From contig JALHNB010000034.1 in NCBI GenBank assembly GCA_022843745.1, forward strand, positions 1-64,000: DNA of 64,000 bases. The letters run 5' to 3'. Under the pieces are notes generated by a model that made no database searches, had not been told where the DNA came from, and saw only the letters and a program-made list of their open reading frames with translations. This document shows positions 26,122 to 33,887 of this stretch, in pieces (the stretch's first letter is position 1; every line of letters starts with the position of its first letter). The translations under genes and the position numbers were made by a program. Origin of the DNA: Anaerolineae bacterium. GTDB taxonomy: Bacteria; Chloroflexota; Anaerolineae; Aggregatilineales; Phototrophicaceae.

Positions 26122-27457
26122 CGACACTGCTCCAGTAGGTGTCCAGAATCGCCTGGCCTTCTGCTGCCGCTTCGTTCAGTGCATCTTCGGCGGTCAAGAC
26201 TCCGAAGAACGCTTCCTCAATTTTGGCATTCAGAATATCAGCGATCTGGCCCTGGACGGGTGTAATCGGCACGGCGACATCAATCGACAGGCCTTCGAGT
26301 ACCGTATCCCAATACGGATTGGCTTCGTAATAAGCCGGGTCTTCGTTACAGGATTTTACAGGTGAGGGACGGCTCTGGGCAAAGAGGAATACGCAGCCAC
26401 CCTCTGGACTCGACCCCAGGAATTCGGCGAATTTATAAGCCGCTTCAATCACTTCCGGTGAATTGGCCGTGGGGATGGTATAGCCCCAACCGCCAACAGG
26501 TGAATAACCGACAACACCCGCATGTTTTGCATCCGGGTTATCACCGTTGTAGGGCCGCAGCATCACGCCCCAACGATCCGTATCCGCATACATTTCCGGG
26601 TCATTGGCGTTCAAGTGACCGAAGTTCGAGGTATTGATCCCCATGATCGCCAGTTCGTTGGTGTAGAAGGGGTGATCGCCAGCGGTGAAATCGCTCCCCT
26701 GGAAGAAATCGGTCATATTCTCCACGCCGCCGTTGACATCGTTGGTGAAGCTCAACATCCATTCCAGCGTTTCGATACCATGCGGGCTGTTAAATTCCAG
26801 TGTACGTCCATCATCGCTGACGAATTTGCCGCCATTGGTGTACAGCCAGCTCACGAATTCCTCGCCGGAAGTGCCAACATTCACGCCCAATGTTTCGACA
26901 CCCGCCGCATCGCCAATCGTGATGGCTTCGGCAACCGCGCGCAGTTCCTGCCAGGTTTGCGGTGGGTTTTCGAACCCGGCCTCCGCCAGCATCTGCTTAT
27001 TGTAGAAGTACATTCCGGTCAGGCCGCCAGCAGTCGGCATCGGCAGCGCATACAATTGACCCTGGAAATATTGATTGCCAATTTCGCCTTCATAGAACAC
27101 GCTCAGGTCGAGGCCGGATTGTGCGATGAAGTCATCAATCGGCGTCAGCAGCCCCAGGCCAGCAAACTGGAACGTTTCCAGGCGGTTGGTCATGATAATG
27201 CTGGGGGGTGTACTGCTGGATATGGCTGTTGAAACCAGCTCATTGCGGTTGTCCCAGGGTTGAATTTCATTAATGACCTTGATACCGGGGTTCTCGGCTT
27301 CAAACCGGGCGATCAGGTCTAACATCAACGGTTCGCGGGAGGCATCCCACCAGTTCATGAAATGGATTTCGATCACATCATCCTGAGCCGCAGCAGGCAC
27401 CAGGCTAAGTGCCAGCACGACGACTAGCAGTAACAATAAACTAAACGATTTTTTCAT
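26114..27457 (-). CDS. Sugar ABC transporter substrate-binding protein (importer C)
   Basis: A 447-residue family 1 binding protein with a Sec signal (SLLLLLVVVLALSLVPAAA). Landmarks include EAENPGIKVINEIQPWDNRN, SSTPPSIIMTNRLETF and LYALPMPTAGGLTGMYFYNK. ATG 27457 has AGGAG seven bases upstream. It lies 59 bases behind the LacI-type regulator gene on the same strand, so regulator, binding protein and permeases probably form one operon. Two Cys residues in the C-terminal domain (EGGCVFL, VKSCNEDP) may form a disulfide. Confidence 0.93.
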   Translation of the reverse strand: MKKSFSLLLLLVVVLALSLVPAAAQDDVIEIHFMNWWDASREPLMLDLIARFEAENPGIKVINEIQPWDNRNELVSTAISSSTPPSIIMTNRLETFQFAGLGLLTPIDDFIAQSGLDLSVFYEGEIGNQYFQGQLYALPMPTAGGLTGMYFYNKQMLAEAGFENPPQTWQELRAVAEAITIGDAAGVETLGVNVGTSGEEFVSWLYTNGGKFVSDDGRTLEFNSPHGIETLEWMLSFTNDVNGGVENMTDFFQGSDFTAGDHPFYTNELAIMGINTSNFGHLNANDPEMYADTDRWGVMLRPYNGDNPDAKHAGVVGYSPVGGWGYTIPTANSPEVIEAAYKFAEFLGSSPEGGCVFLFAQSRPSPVKSCNEDPAYYEANPYWDTVLEGLSIDVAVPITPVQGQIADILNAKIEEAFFGVLTAEDALNEAAAEGQAILDTYWSSVDG

Positions 27458-27516
27458 GTTCAATCTCCTAAATATCTATTTGGCCAAAATCTCTAACGGC
27501 ACAATAGCCGGCAGAT

Positions 27517-28545
27517 TCATCGTTTGAGTGGCCCGGTGGTTGCGCCAGGCACAAACTGACAGGGCAGCTTCACCTGCTGTGGATGATCTATTTCGCCATG
27601 AATACGCTGGACCAGAATGCGGGTCGCTGTCACGCCAACCGCACGCTGGTTAAGCTGAATATGCGATGGTTTGAGCATATACGGCAGACTGTTGGTCGCT
27701 GTCGTCATCGAAAGAACCGATATGTCTTGCGGTAAGCGCATCCCGGCCTGATACAAAAGTTGCAGGATTTCTTCAAATAAAATGCTGTAGTCACACAGAA
27801 TTGCGGTGATGCCCTGCGCCATGATTTCGTCCAGGAAAAGCTTCGATGGCACAAAATCGGAGAACTGATAGCGTATCAGACGCGCATCGGGATATTCAAT
27901 CATAGCCTGCTCGCACCCCGCTAGCTTGTCCTGCTGCGGCTCATGCGTGGCGTCAGTGCTTACGAATGCCATACGACGGTGGCCCAGTTCCAGCAAATGC
28001 TCCATCGCCTCGGCAGCGCCCGTTTCATAATCGTGTGCCACCCAATTAATCTGGCAGCCGGGGATTTCGCGCCGCCCGATATACACAAACGGGTAGCCTT
28101 CATCAAACAAACGCCGGAGTTCCTCGCGGTTGGGGTTCCCGCCCAAGAGGATCGATCCATCCGCCAGCAGCAGTGAGTTCATCGAGTTATTGTAAATGCC
28201 CGCTTTTTCCGTGTTCTGGTAGCGCGTGAATAACAGGACATTGTACTTCTGCTCGCTGGCCTCGCGCTGGATACCGGTCAGGTAGGGGAAGAAAAAATCA
28301 TCGGTCTCATAGGGAAATACCCGATGATAGGCAAACACCCCGACCAGATAGTTATTTCCCTGTGCCAGCATTTTGCCAACTGGATTTGGCGCATAGCCCA
28401 GATCTGCCGCTGCTGCCAGCACGCGCGAACGGGTATCCTCGCTAATCGCAATGCGTCCGTTGGTGAAATCGTTCAACACCATCGACACGGTTCCGCGCGA
28501 GACTCCGGCACGTTTGGCAACATCCGCCTGGGTAGGTCTTTTCAA
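27517..28545 (-). CDS. LacI-family transcriptional regulator
   Basis: A 342-residue protein with an N-terminal helix-turn-helix (TQADVAKRAGVSRGTVSMVL), the hinge helix region GYAPNPVGKMLAQG, and a periplasmic-binding-protein-like sensor domain (YLVGVFAY, ADGSILLGG, MAFVSTDATHEPQQDKLAG). It would bind operator DNA unless its sugar ligand is present. No ATG or GTG precedes the HTH in frame, so the start is the TTG at 28545. It faces the phyH/FAD-oxidoreductase genes; the operator-like repeat at 28589-28614 lies between them. Confidence 0.9.
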   Translation of the reverse strand: MKRPTQADVAKRAGVSRGTVSMVLNDFTNGRIAISEDTRSRVLAAAADLGYAPNPVGKMLAQGNNYLVGVFAYHRVFPYETDDFFFPYLTGIQREASEQKYNVLLFTRYQNTEKAGIYNNSMNSLLLADGSILLGGNPNREELRRLFDEGYPFVYIGRREIPGCQINWVAHDYETGAAEAMEHLLELGHRRMAFVSTDATHEPQQDKLAGCEQAMIEYPDARLIRYQFSDFVPSKLFLDEIMAQGITAILCDYSILFEEILQLLYQAGMRLPQDISVLSMTTATNSLPYMLKPSHIQLNQRAVGVTATRILVQRIHGEIDHPQQVKLPCQFVPGATTGPLKR

Positions 28546-28584
28546 AACAATCTTAACTTTCTGGCAGAAAAAATTAATCTGATT

Positions 28585-28616
28585 TATACTAACACGCGAT
28601 ACCTAACACGTGTCAA
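28585..28616. promoter_or_regulatory. Candidate LacI operator in divergent control region
   Basis: Two direct CTAACACGYG half-sites begin at 28589 and 28603; the second is the centre of the dyad TAACACGTGTCA. A plus-strand -10-like TATACT (28585-28590) with a weak CTGGCA -35 (28561) would be covered by a bound repressor. The minus strand reads TTGACA at 28616-28611. The first half-site shares ACACGCGATAC with 9256-9266. Confidence 0.5.
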
Positions 28617-28673
28617 AATATAACCTTGAATCTATTCCCTTGTCAAGCAATCAAATTTATGTGAGGAATGAAC

Positions 28674-29552
28674 ATGCCAGAATTTGTCCCCATTTTGCCG
28701 GAGCAAAAACAACAATTTGATGATGAAGGTTATCTGATCGTCCGCAACGTGCTGGACTCTGATACGATTGAACGCCTCACCGAAGTGAGTGATCGCCTGA
28801 TCAGCAGCGATCAACGCGAAAATCGACAGCAAAGCAACGGCGGCCTGTATGATGGTTTCCGCAACTGTATTTCGATGGACGAGGCTTATCAGTCGCTGCT
28901 GATGCACCCGACAACCTTTCCAATGGTCGTACAACTGCTTGGCCCGAACATCAATTTGCTGACCAGCCACCTGATTTATCGTCATCCCGACCCGAAGGAT
29001 GCGCCTATCACCAATCGTATCCCCGGCTGGCATCGCGATCATTATGCTTCGATGGCTGACCTCGGCCACGCCCGTATCTTGCGCCACTCCCTGAAAGTCG
29101 CTTTCTATCTGACTGACCTGAGCGAACCTAATAGCGGCGCGACCCTGCTGGCTCCCGGCACGAATCAACTCAAAGAGCCAATGGAAATTCCCGAAGGACA
29201 GCCCGACCCTGTCAATGTGCTTGAACCGCTGTTGCAGCCAGGTGACTGTGTGATTTTCGAAAATCGCACCTATCACGCTGGGGCTGCTAACCGTGTCGGA
29301 CGGCTGCGCAAGGCCGTGATGATCGGCTACGCCTACCAATGGATGCGCCCTTACGATTATCGCCAGCAGCCGCCGGAGATGGTCGAAAAACTGGATGCGA
29401 TGGGTCGTTATCTGGTGGGGGAGCCTGTCGATTCGACCAAAGAATTTCGCTTTGATCTGGGGCCAAACCCGATTAAAAGCTGGGCGGAAGCGGGCGGCTT
29501 TACCTATTCGCCTTATCAGGAAGGCCCGCGAGTCTTCACAGCGCGGCATTAA
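28674..29552 (+). CDS. Phytanoyl-CoA dioxygenase (PhyH) family enzyme
   Basis: A 292-residue PhyH-type oxygenase opening with FDDEGYLIVRNVLDSDTIER. Iron ligands are His and Asp in GWHRDHYA and the distal His in RTYHAGAANRVGRLRKAV, with the Arg that holds 2-oxoglutarate following. VAFYLTDLSEPNSGATLLAP is the core strand. ATG 28674 has GAGG seven bases upstream; ATG 28668 is an alternative. It is the first gene of the unit divergent from lacI, followed 33 bases later by the FAD oxidoreductase, so it probably oxidises the compound brought in by importer C. Confidence 0.92.
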   Translation: MPEFVPILPEQKQQFDDEGYLIVRNVLDSDTIERLTEVSDRLISSDQRENRQQSNGGLYDGFRNCISMDEAYQSLLMHPTTFPMVVQLLGPNINLLTSHLIYRHPDPKDAPITNRIPGWHRDHYASMADLGHARILRHSLKVAFYLTDLSEPNSGATLLAPGTNQLKEPMEIPEGQPDPVNVLEPLLQPGDCVIFENRTYHAGAANRVGRLRKAVMIGYAYQWMRPYDYRQQPPEMVEKLDAMGRYLVGEPVDSTKEFRFDLGPNPIKSWAEAGGFTYSPYQEGPRVFTARH

Positions 29553-29585
29553 ATATCCTCCCATTACTGGAACAGGACGTGACTC

Positions 29586-31193
29586 ATGAACGAACGTGCA
29601 ACAGATATTCTCATTATTGGCGGTGGAACGGGCGGCGTCGCGGCGGCACTGGCAGCGCTGCGAATGGGCAAAAAGGTCATCATGACCGAAGAAACCGACT
29701 GGATTGGTGGGCAGTTGACCGCGCAGGCTGTCCCGCCGGATGAACATCCCTGGATCGAACGCTACAGCGCGACCAACAGCTACCGCCAGTTCGCCGAAGG
29801 CGTGCGCGATTATTACCGCCGCAATTATCCGATGACGAACGCCGCGCGGGGCATCATCAACCTGAATCCTGGCAATGGGTATGTCAGCCGTCTGTGTCAT
29901 GAGCCGCGTGTCGCCCTGGCGGTCATAGAGTCCATGCTTGCGCCTTATCGCAGCAGCCAGCAGCTTGACATCCTCCTGAACACACGCCCAACGGCTGCCG
30001 AAACCGATGGCGACAAAATTACAGCCGTGACGGTACGCAGCGCAGAAACGGGAATTGAAACCGTTTTGACCGCGCCCTATATTATCGACGCCACTGAACT
30101 GGGCGATCTGTTGGAATTGGCGAAGGTCGAGCATATTATCGGCGCAGAGAGCAAAGACCAGACGGGCGAACTCCACGCCGTCGAGGGTGACCCGCAGCCG
30201 ATGGATCAACAGGCGGTGACGTGGTGCTTCGCGGTGGATTGGCTGCCGGGGGAAGATCACACCATTGAAAAACCGCAGGATTATGATTTTTGGAAAGGCT
30301 ATCAGGCGGATTTCTGGCCGGGGCCGCAGCTTGGCTGGCAGGATGTTAACCCTATCACGCTGGCGTCACGTTATCGCGCGATTTTTGATGGCGACGGCCC
30401 GCCAACCAAAAGTGGGCGTCCGGCGGATTTCTGGCATTATCGCCGCATTTTTAATAAGGATTACTATCCTGAAGGCGCTTATGCCAGTGACATCACGCTC
30501 GTAAACTGGCCGCAAATTGACTATTGGTTGGGGCCGATCCTGGGCGTTTCTGATGAGGCAGCACAGGAAAATCTGCGACAATGCCGCCAGTTGAGTTATT
30601 CGTTTCTCTATTGGATGCAGACCGAAGCCCCGCGCCACGATGGGGGTACTGGTTATCCTGGCCTGCGTTTGCGCGGCGATATTGTCGGTACGGAAGATGG
30701 GCTGGCGAAATATGTCTATGTTCGCGAAGCGCGGCGGATGCTGGCGGAATTCACCGTTAGCGAACAGCATGTCGGCGTGGAGCAGCGCGGCGATCTGGTG
30801 GGCGCAGAAATATTCCACGATACCGTTGGGACGGGCAGCTATCGCATCGACCTGCACCCCAGTACTGCCCTGCGCACCTATGTGGACATCAGCAGCTATC
30901 CGTTCCAGATTCCGCTGGGCGCACTGATTCCGGTTCGCATGGAGAATCTGCTGCCGGCCTGCAAAAATCTCGGCGTCACGCATATCACTAATGGCTGTTA
31001 TAGGCTGCATCCGGTGGAATGGAATATTGGCGAGGCGGCGGGTGCGCTGGCGGCCTACTGCCTGACTCATCAGCTCACACCGCGACAGGTGCGTAATACC
31101 GAAAGCCATCTCAGTGATTTCCAGGCGCTGCTGGCAGACGATCTCGATTTCGCGTTGGAGTGGCCGGAGTTCGCCCGCATCACGCCGCGCTAG
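29586..31193 (+). CDS. FAD-dependent oxidoreductase
   Basis: A 535-residue flavoprotein of the FAD_oxidored/xanthan-lyase-associated group. The dinucleotide-binding motif IIGGGTGGVAAALAAL is followed by EETDWIGGQLTAQ, and a second FAD contact region ends in PVEWNIGEAAGALAAYC. The acid-rich VYVREARRML segment is conserved in this family. No signal peptide, so cytoplasmic. It follows the PhyH gene closely with an AGGA site. In related clusters such enzymes oxidise sugar derivatives or cyclitols; the precise substrate is unknown. Confidence 0.9.
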   Translation: MNERATDILIIGGGTGGVAAALAALRMGKKVIMTEETDWIGGQLTAQAVPPDEHPWIERYSATNSYRQFAEGVRDYYRRNYPMTNAARGIINLNPGNGYVSRLCHEPRVALAVIESMLAPYRSSQQLDILLNTRPTAAETDGDKITAVTVRSAETGIETVLTAPYIIDATELGDLLELAKVEHIIGAESKDQTGELHAVEGDPQPMDQQAVTWCFAVDWLPGEDHTIEKPQDYDFWKGYQADFWPGPQLGWQDVNPITLASRYRAIFDGDGPPTKSGRPADFWHYRRIFNKDYYPEGAYASDITLVNWPQIDYWLGPILGVSDEAAQENLRQCRQLSYSFLYWMQTEAPRHDGGTGYPGLRLRGDIVGTEDGLAKYVYVREARRMLAEFTVSEQHVGVEQRGDLVGAEIFHDTVGTGSYRIDLHPSTALRTYVDISSYPFQIPLGALIPVRMENLLPACKNLGVTHITNGCYRLHPVEWNIGEAAGALAAYCLTHQLTPRQVRNTESHLSDFQALLADDLDFALEWPEFARITPR

Positions 31194-31282
31194 CGTCTGG
31201 CTGACTCTGCAAAACGCTCATTTCCGCACTGAAATGCATAATGAGAATTCAGACCCTGGAATCAAAAAAAGGATCAATTCGG

Positions 31283-31516
31283 ATGAACCAAAAGAATCAA
31301 AAACAGAACATGGAAGACTTTGTGAAGGCTCAGAATTTTGACAGACTGAAGGCCGCCCAACTCAACGGATCCATATCGGAAGACATCACCGACGAGCAGT
31401 TAGAAGCCTTTGTGAAATACAAGATCACGAGGACATCAACTCAGATTATGAACGAGCCAATGGTCGATCAGTTGCGTGATTTTATGGCTTCCTGGAACGC
31501 ATCCAGCAGAACTTAG
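31283..31516 (+). CDS. Small hypothetical protein
   Basis: A 77-residue reading frame with an AGGA site and ATG at 31283; an in-frame ATG at 31241 also exists. The middle (FDRLKAAQLNGSISEDITDE) is helical with a Ser-rich turn, faintly like small VbhA-type antitoxins, but the match is too weak to name. It lies just ahead of the phosphotransferase tail remnant and may be a degraded gene. Confidence 0.35.
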   Translation: MNQKNQKQNMEDFVKAQNFDRLKAAQLNGSISEDITDEQLEAFVKYKITRTSTQIMNEPMVDQLRDFMASWNASSRT

Positions 31517-31527
31517 GCCGTGCCACC

Positions 31528-31611
31528 ATGGAGATGACAGCCCGCACGGCGTATGCGCTGCGCGATGGGAATAGGGACGATTTTGAGGATGGGATGCGGG
31601 ATTATGTGTAA
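31528..31611 (+). pseudogene. 3' remnant of a second phosphotransferase copy
   Basis: The frame ends YALRDGNRDDFEDGMRDYV and a stop, against YALRDGNREDFEDGMREYV in the intact gene at 22815-23834. The DNA identity runs on past the stop to about 31665. The remnant lacks the QQALYAL stretch and everything upstream, so it is the tail of a deleted paralogue. Confidence 0.85.
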
Positions 31612-31646
31612 TAATATGTAAATCGTCCCAATTCGAGAAAAGCATT

Positions 31647-32636
31647 ATGCGACGACTCAATATTCTTATTCTTTCCCTGATGTGCCTGATGATATGGAAT
31701 CAGGCAACGAAGGCGGATTTCGGCACAAACTGGACGGCTATATTTTACAACAACACCAACTTTAGCGGCGCACCAGCAGCGAACATTAATGGGGTGAATG
31801 CCATTAATTTCAATTGGCCGCACGTGCCTATCATCAACGGTGTTCCAGTAAATGGAGTCAATGAAGATAATTTTTCAGTACGTTTTACATCGACGCAAAA
31901 TATTGCGCAGGGAAGTTATCAGTTCACTGTTACATATGATGAGCATGTGCGAGTAGTGATTGATGGAAATGTGGAGTTCGAAGATTACGTAAATGACTCT
32001 ATCAGAACGTATTCATTTTCTCGTGCCCTGACCGCAGGCCAACATTCATTACAGGTCGAACTTATTGACTTCACCTCACAAGCAGTCATTCAGCTTCAAT
32101 GGAATCCTGTATTATCCGGCCCACAGCTTATCGCGCCATCCAATGGGGCAAGTATGGAGGATACCACGCCGACATTCTCGTGGAGCGCTGTGCCTACCGC
32201 CGTAGAATATCAAATCCAGATTGATAATAGCAATAACTTTTTCAGTCCTGAGCGAGAGGCAACAGCGACTAATCGCCAGTACACGCCGATCACACCTCTA
32301 CCTCTGGGGTCATATTACTGGCGAGTCCGCGCAACCAACAGCGCATGGAGTGCGGTGCGGCAATTTACGCTTGAGTTGCTCCGACCCAGACTCAACTACT
32401 TTATAACTTCCGATGTCCTGATTACCTGGAATCCGATTAGCTGGGCAGAGAGTTATGTGGTGCAAATCTCTCGGAATTTGGCGTTCACTGATCTGGTGAA
32501 CACTATCCCAAGCGCGGACATTTTCGTTGAATATACGCTTTCAAACGGCACGTATTATTGGCGGGTACGCGCAGTCGCAACCGATCAAACCGGAAAATGG
32601 AGCGCATCAGAGTTAATCACCGTCGATATGCCGTAA
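31647..32636 (+). CDS. Secreted PA14-like domain plus FN3-like repeats
   Basis: A 329-residue protein with a signal peptide (MRRLNILILSLMCLMIW). Residues about 24-155 resemble a PA14 sugar-binding domain: GTNWTAIFYNNTNFSGAP, DNFSVRFTSTQNI, YDEHVRVVIDGN, LTAGQHSLQVELIDFTSQAV. Two FN3-like repeats follow, each ending in the motif YYWRVRA. The same architecture is found at 44969 (minus) and the FN3 type at 6313. It probably binds polysaccharide on the cell surface. Its leader region is copied behind the phosphotransferase gene at 23870. Confidence 0.82.
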   Translation: MRRLNILILSLMCLMIWNQATKADFGTNWTAIFYNNTNFSGAPAANINGVNAINFNWPHVPIINGVPVNGVNEDNFSVRFTSTQNIAQGSYQFTVTYDEHVRVVIDGNVEFEDYVNDSIRTYSFSRALTAGQHSLQVELIDFTSQAVIQLQWNPVLSGPQLIAPSNGASMEDTTPTFSWSAVPTAVEYQIQIDNSNNFFSPEREATATNRQYTPITPLPLGSYYWRVRATNSAWSAVRQFTLELLRPRLNYFITSDVLITWNPISWAESYVVQISRNLAFTDLVNTIPSADIFVEYTLSNGTYYWRVRAVATDQTGKWSASELITVDMP

Positions 32637-32645
32637 ATTTGTAGG

Positions 32646-33419
32646 CTAGTTTCCAGGCATCTTGACCACGATCACGCTGATGTTGTCCGCGCCGCCGCGA
32701 CTATTGGCTAAGGAAACAAGCTTATCGCAGGCATCCTGCGGATTCTCCAAACCCATCACGATTTCGCCAATTTCCGCGTCCGCCACATAATTCCACAGGC
32801 CATCGCAGCACAAAAGCAGGCGCGAATCGGGTGGGAGGCGGCGGGTGAGGGTATCGACTTCGAGCGTTTCGCTCTGACCGATGACACGGTAAAGTACGCT
32901 GCGCTGATCGTGTTCGAGCGCTTCTTCCGGCGTGAGCTGACCGAGTTCGATGAGACGCTGCACCAGCGAATGATCGCGCGTGATCTGCTCCGCGCCATTC
33001 TGGGTAATCAGATAGCAGCGGCTGTCGCCCACGTGGGTGATGTAGGCCAGCCCGCCGACGATGGTCGCCGTTGTGAGGGTGGTGGCGCTCTCCGGCACTT
33101 TTTTGATGACTTCCGCGTTGGCCTTTTGCGCGGCATCCGCCAAAGCCTCGATAATGGGTGGGCGATCATCATCGTCTGCCAGAAGCGGCGCATAAATTTG
33201 CCCCATAATCTGCGTCGCGAAAACGCTCACCGCCACCGCCGACGCTTTTTCACCGTCGTTATGTCCGCCCGCGCCATCCGCCACAATAAACAGGCCACAA
33301 TTGGGCCTTTGGTCAACGCTGCTGCTCATCAGCACAAGCGATAAGAGTGAATCCTGGTTATTGTCGCGAACCATCCCGACATCAGAAGACTGTCCATAGA
33401 TAAGGTGTGTGAGTGGCAC
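32646..33419 (-). CDS. PP2C-type serine/threonine protein phosphatase
   Basis: About 257 residues from a GTG at 33419 (the frame is open to a TTG at 33488, but that adds a hydrophobic stretch unlike the family). PP2C motifs in order: GMVRDNNQD, VADGAGGHNDGEKAS (metal-binding Asp and the usual G-G-H), THVGDSRCYL, ITRDHSLVQRLIELG, LLCCDGLWN and GGADNISVIVV. It is a metal-dependent phosphatase that would oppose a Ser/Thr kinase. No kinase or FHA gene is adjacent, unlike typical clusters. Cytoplasmic. Confidence 0.92.
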   Translation of the reverse strand: MPLTHLIYGQSSDVGMVRDNNQDSLLSLVLMSSSVDQRPNCGLFIVADGAGGHNDGEKASAVAVSVFATQIMGQIYAPLLADDDDRPPIIEALADAAQKANAEVIKKVPESATTLTTATIVGGLAYITHVGDSRCYLITQNGAEQITRDHSLVQRLIELGQLTPEEALEHDQRSVLYRVIGQSETLEVDTLTRRLPPDSRLLLCCDGLWNYVADAEIGEIVMGLENPQDACDKLVSLANSRGGADNISVIVVKMPGN

Positions 33420-33887
33420 AGGTGTTATATCCCAAATTATTCTTACACAATGTATGACGATTATCAGGTAGGTGGCAGGCAATGTCAACTTTGTGGCTTC
33501 AAATCTGTCAAGTGGAGCGATATATATCCAAAATCAGACTTCCTAACTCATCAATCATTCATTTTTGCAGGCGATTAAACCCCCAATTATGAGGGGGCGT
33601 GTTCATTGACCTGCTGATCGACTTCACGCTATGATTGCATGAATGAATAAAATTCACGCCAATTGTCAAATTTAGGGCGCACTGCCCTGTAACCAACACT
33701 CACTTTTCGGAAAGAATAAGCGTCATTTAGTGATGCGTGCAGCCAGCAATGATGCACGGTAGGCTTTGATTTGCCTCATCACCGAGAACAGCAACTAAAC
33801 AGCAACAAAATAGCAACAACCAGTACAGCAAATCGCCAAGCGCAGCAGACAGCAAAGAAACATAACCAACTAGGGATAGCGAACAAC
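33420..33887. other. Gene-free region before the P-type ATPase
   Basis: No gene is supported. It holds short hairpins: CCCCCAATTATGAGGGGG near 33581-33598 and AGGGCGCACTGCCCT near 33673. From 33785 it becomes a repetitive A- and CAGCAA-rich tract that runs into the ATPase leader. Confidence 0.5.

Noticed and set aside
28632-30260. A 542-codon open frame on the minus strand opposite the PhyH and FAD oxidoreductase genes.
   Set aside because: It lies antisense to two well-supported enzymes, is rich in His and Arg and has no recognisable domain; it is a codon-usage shadow.
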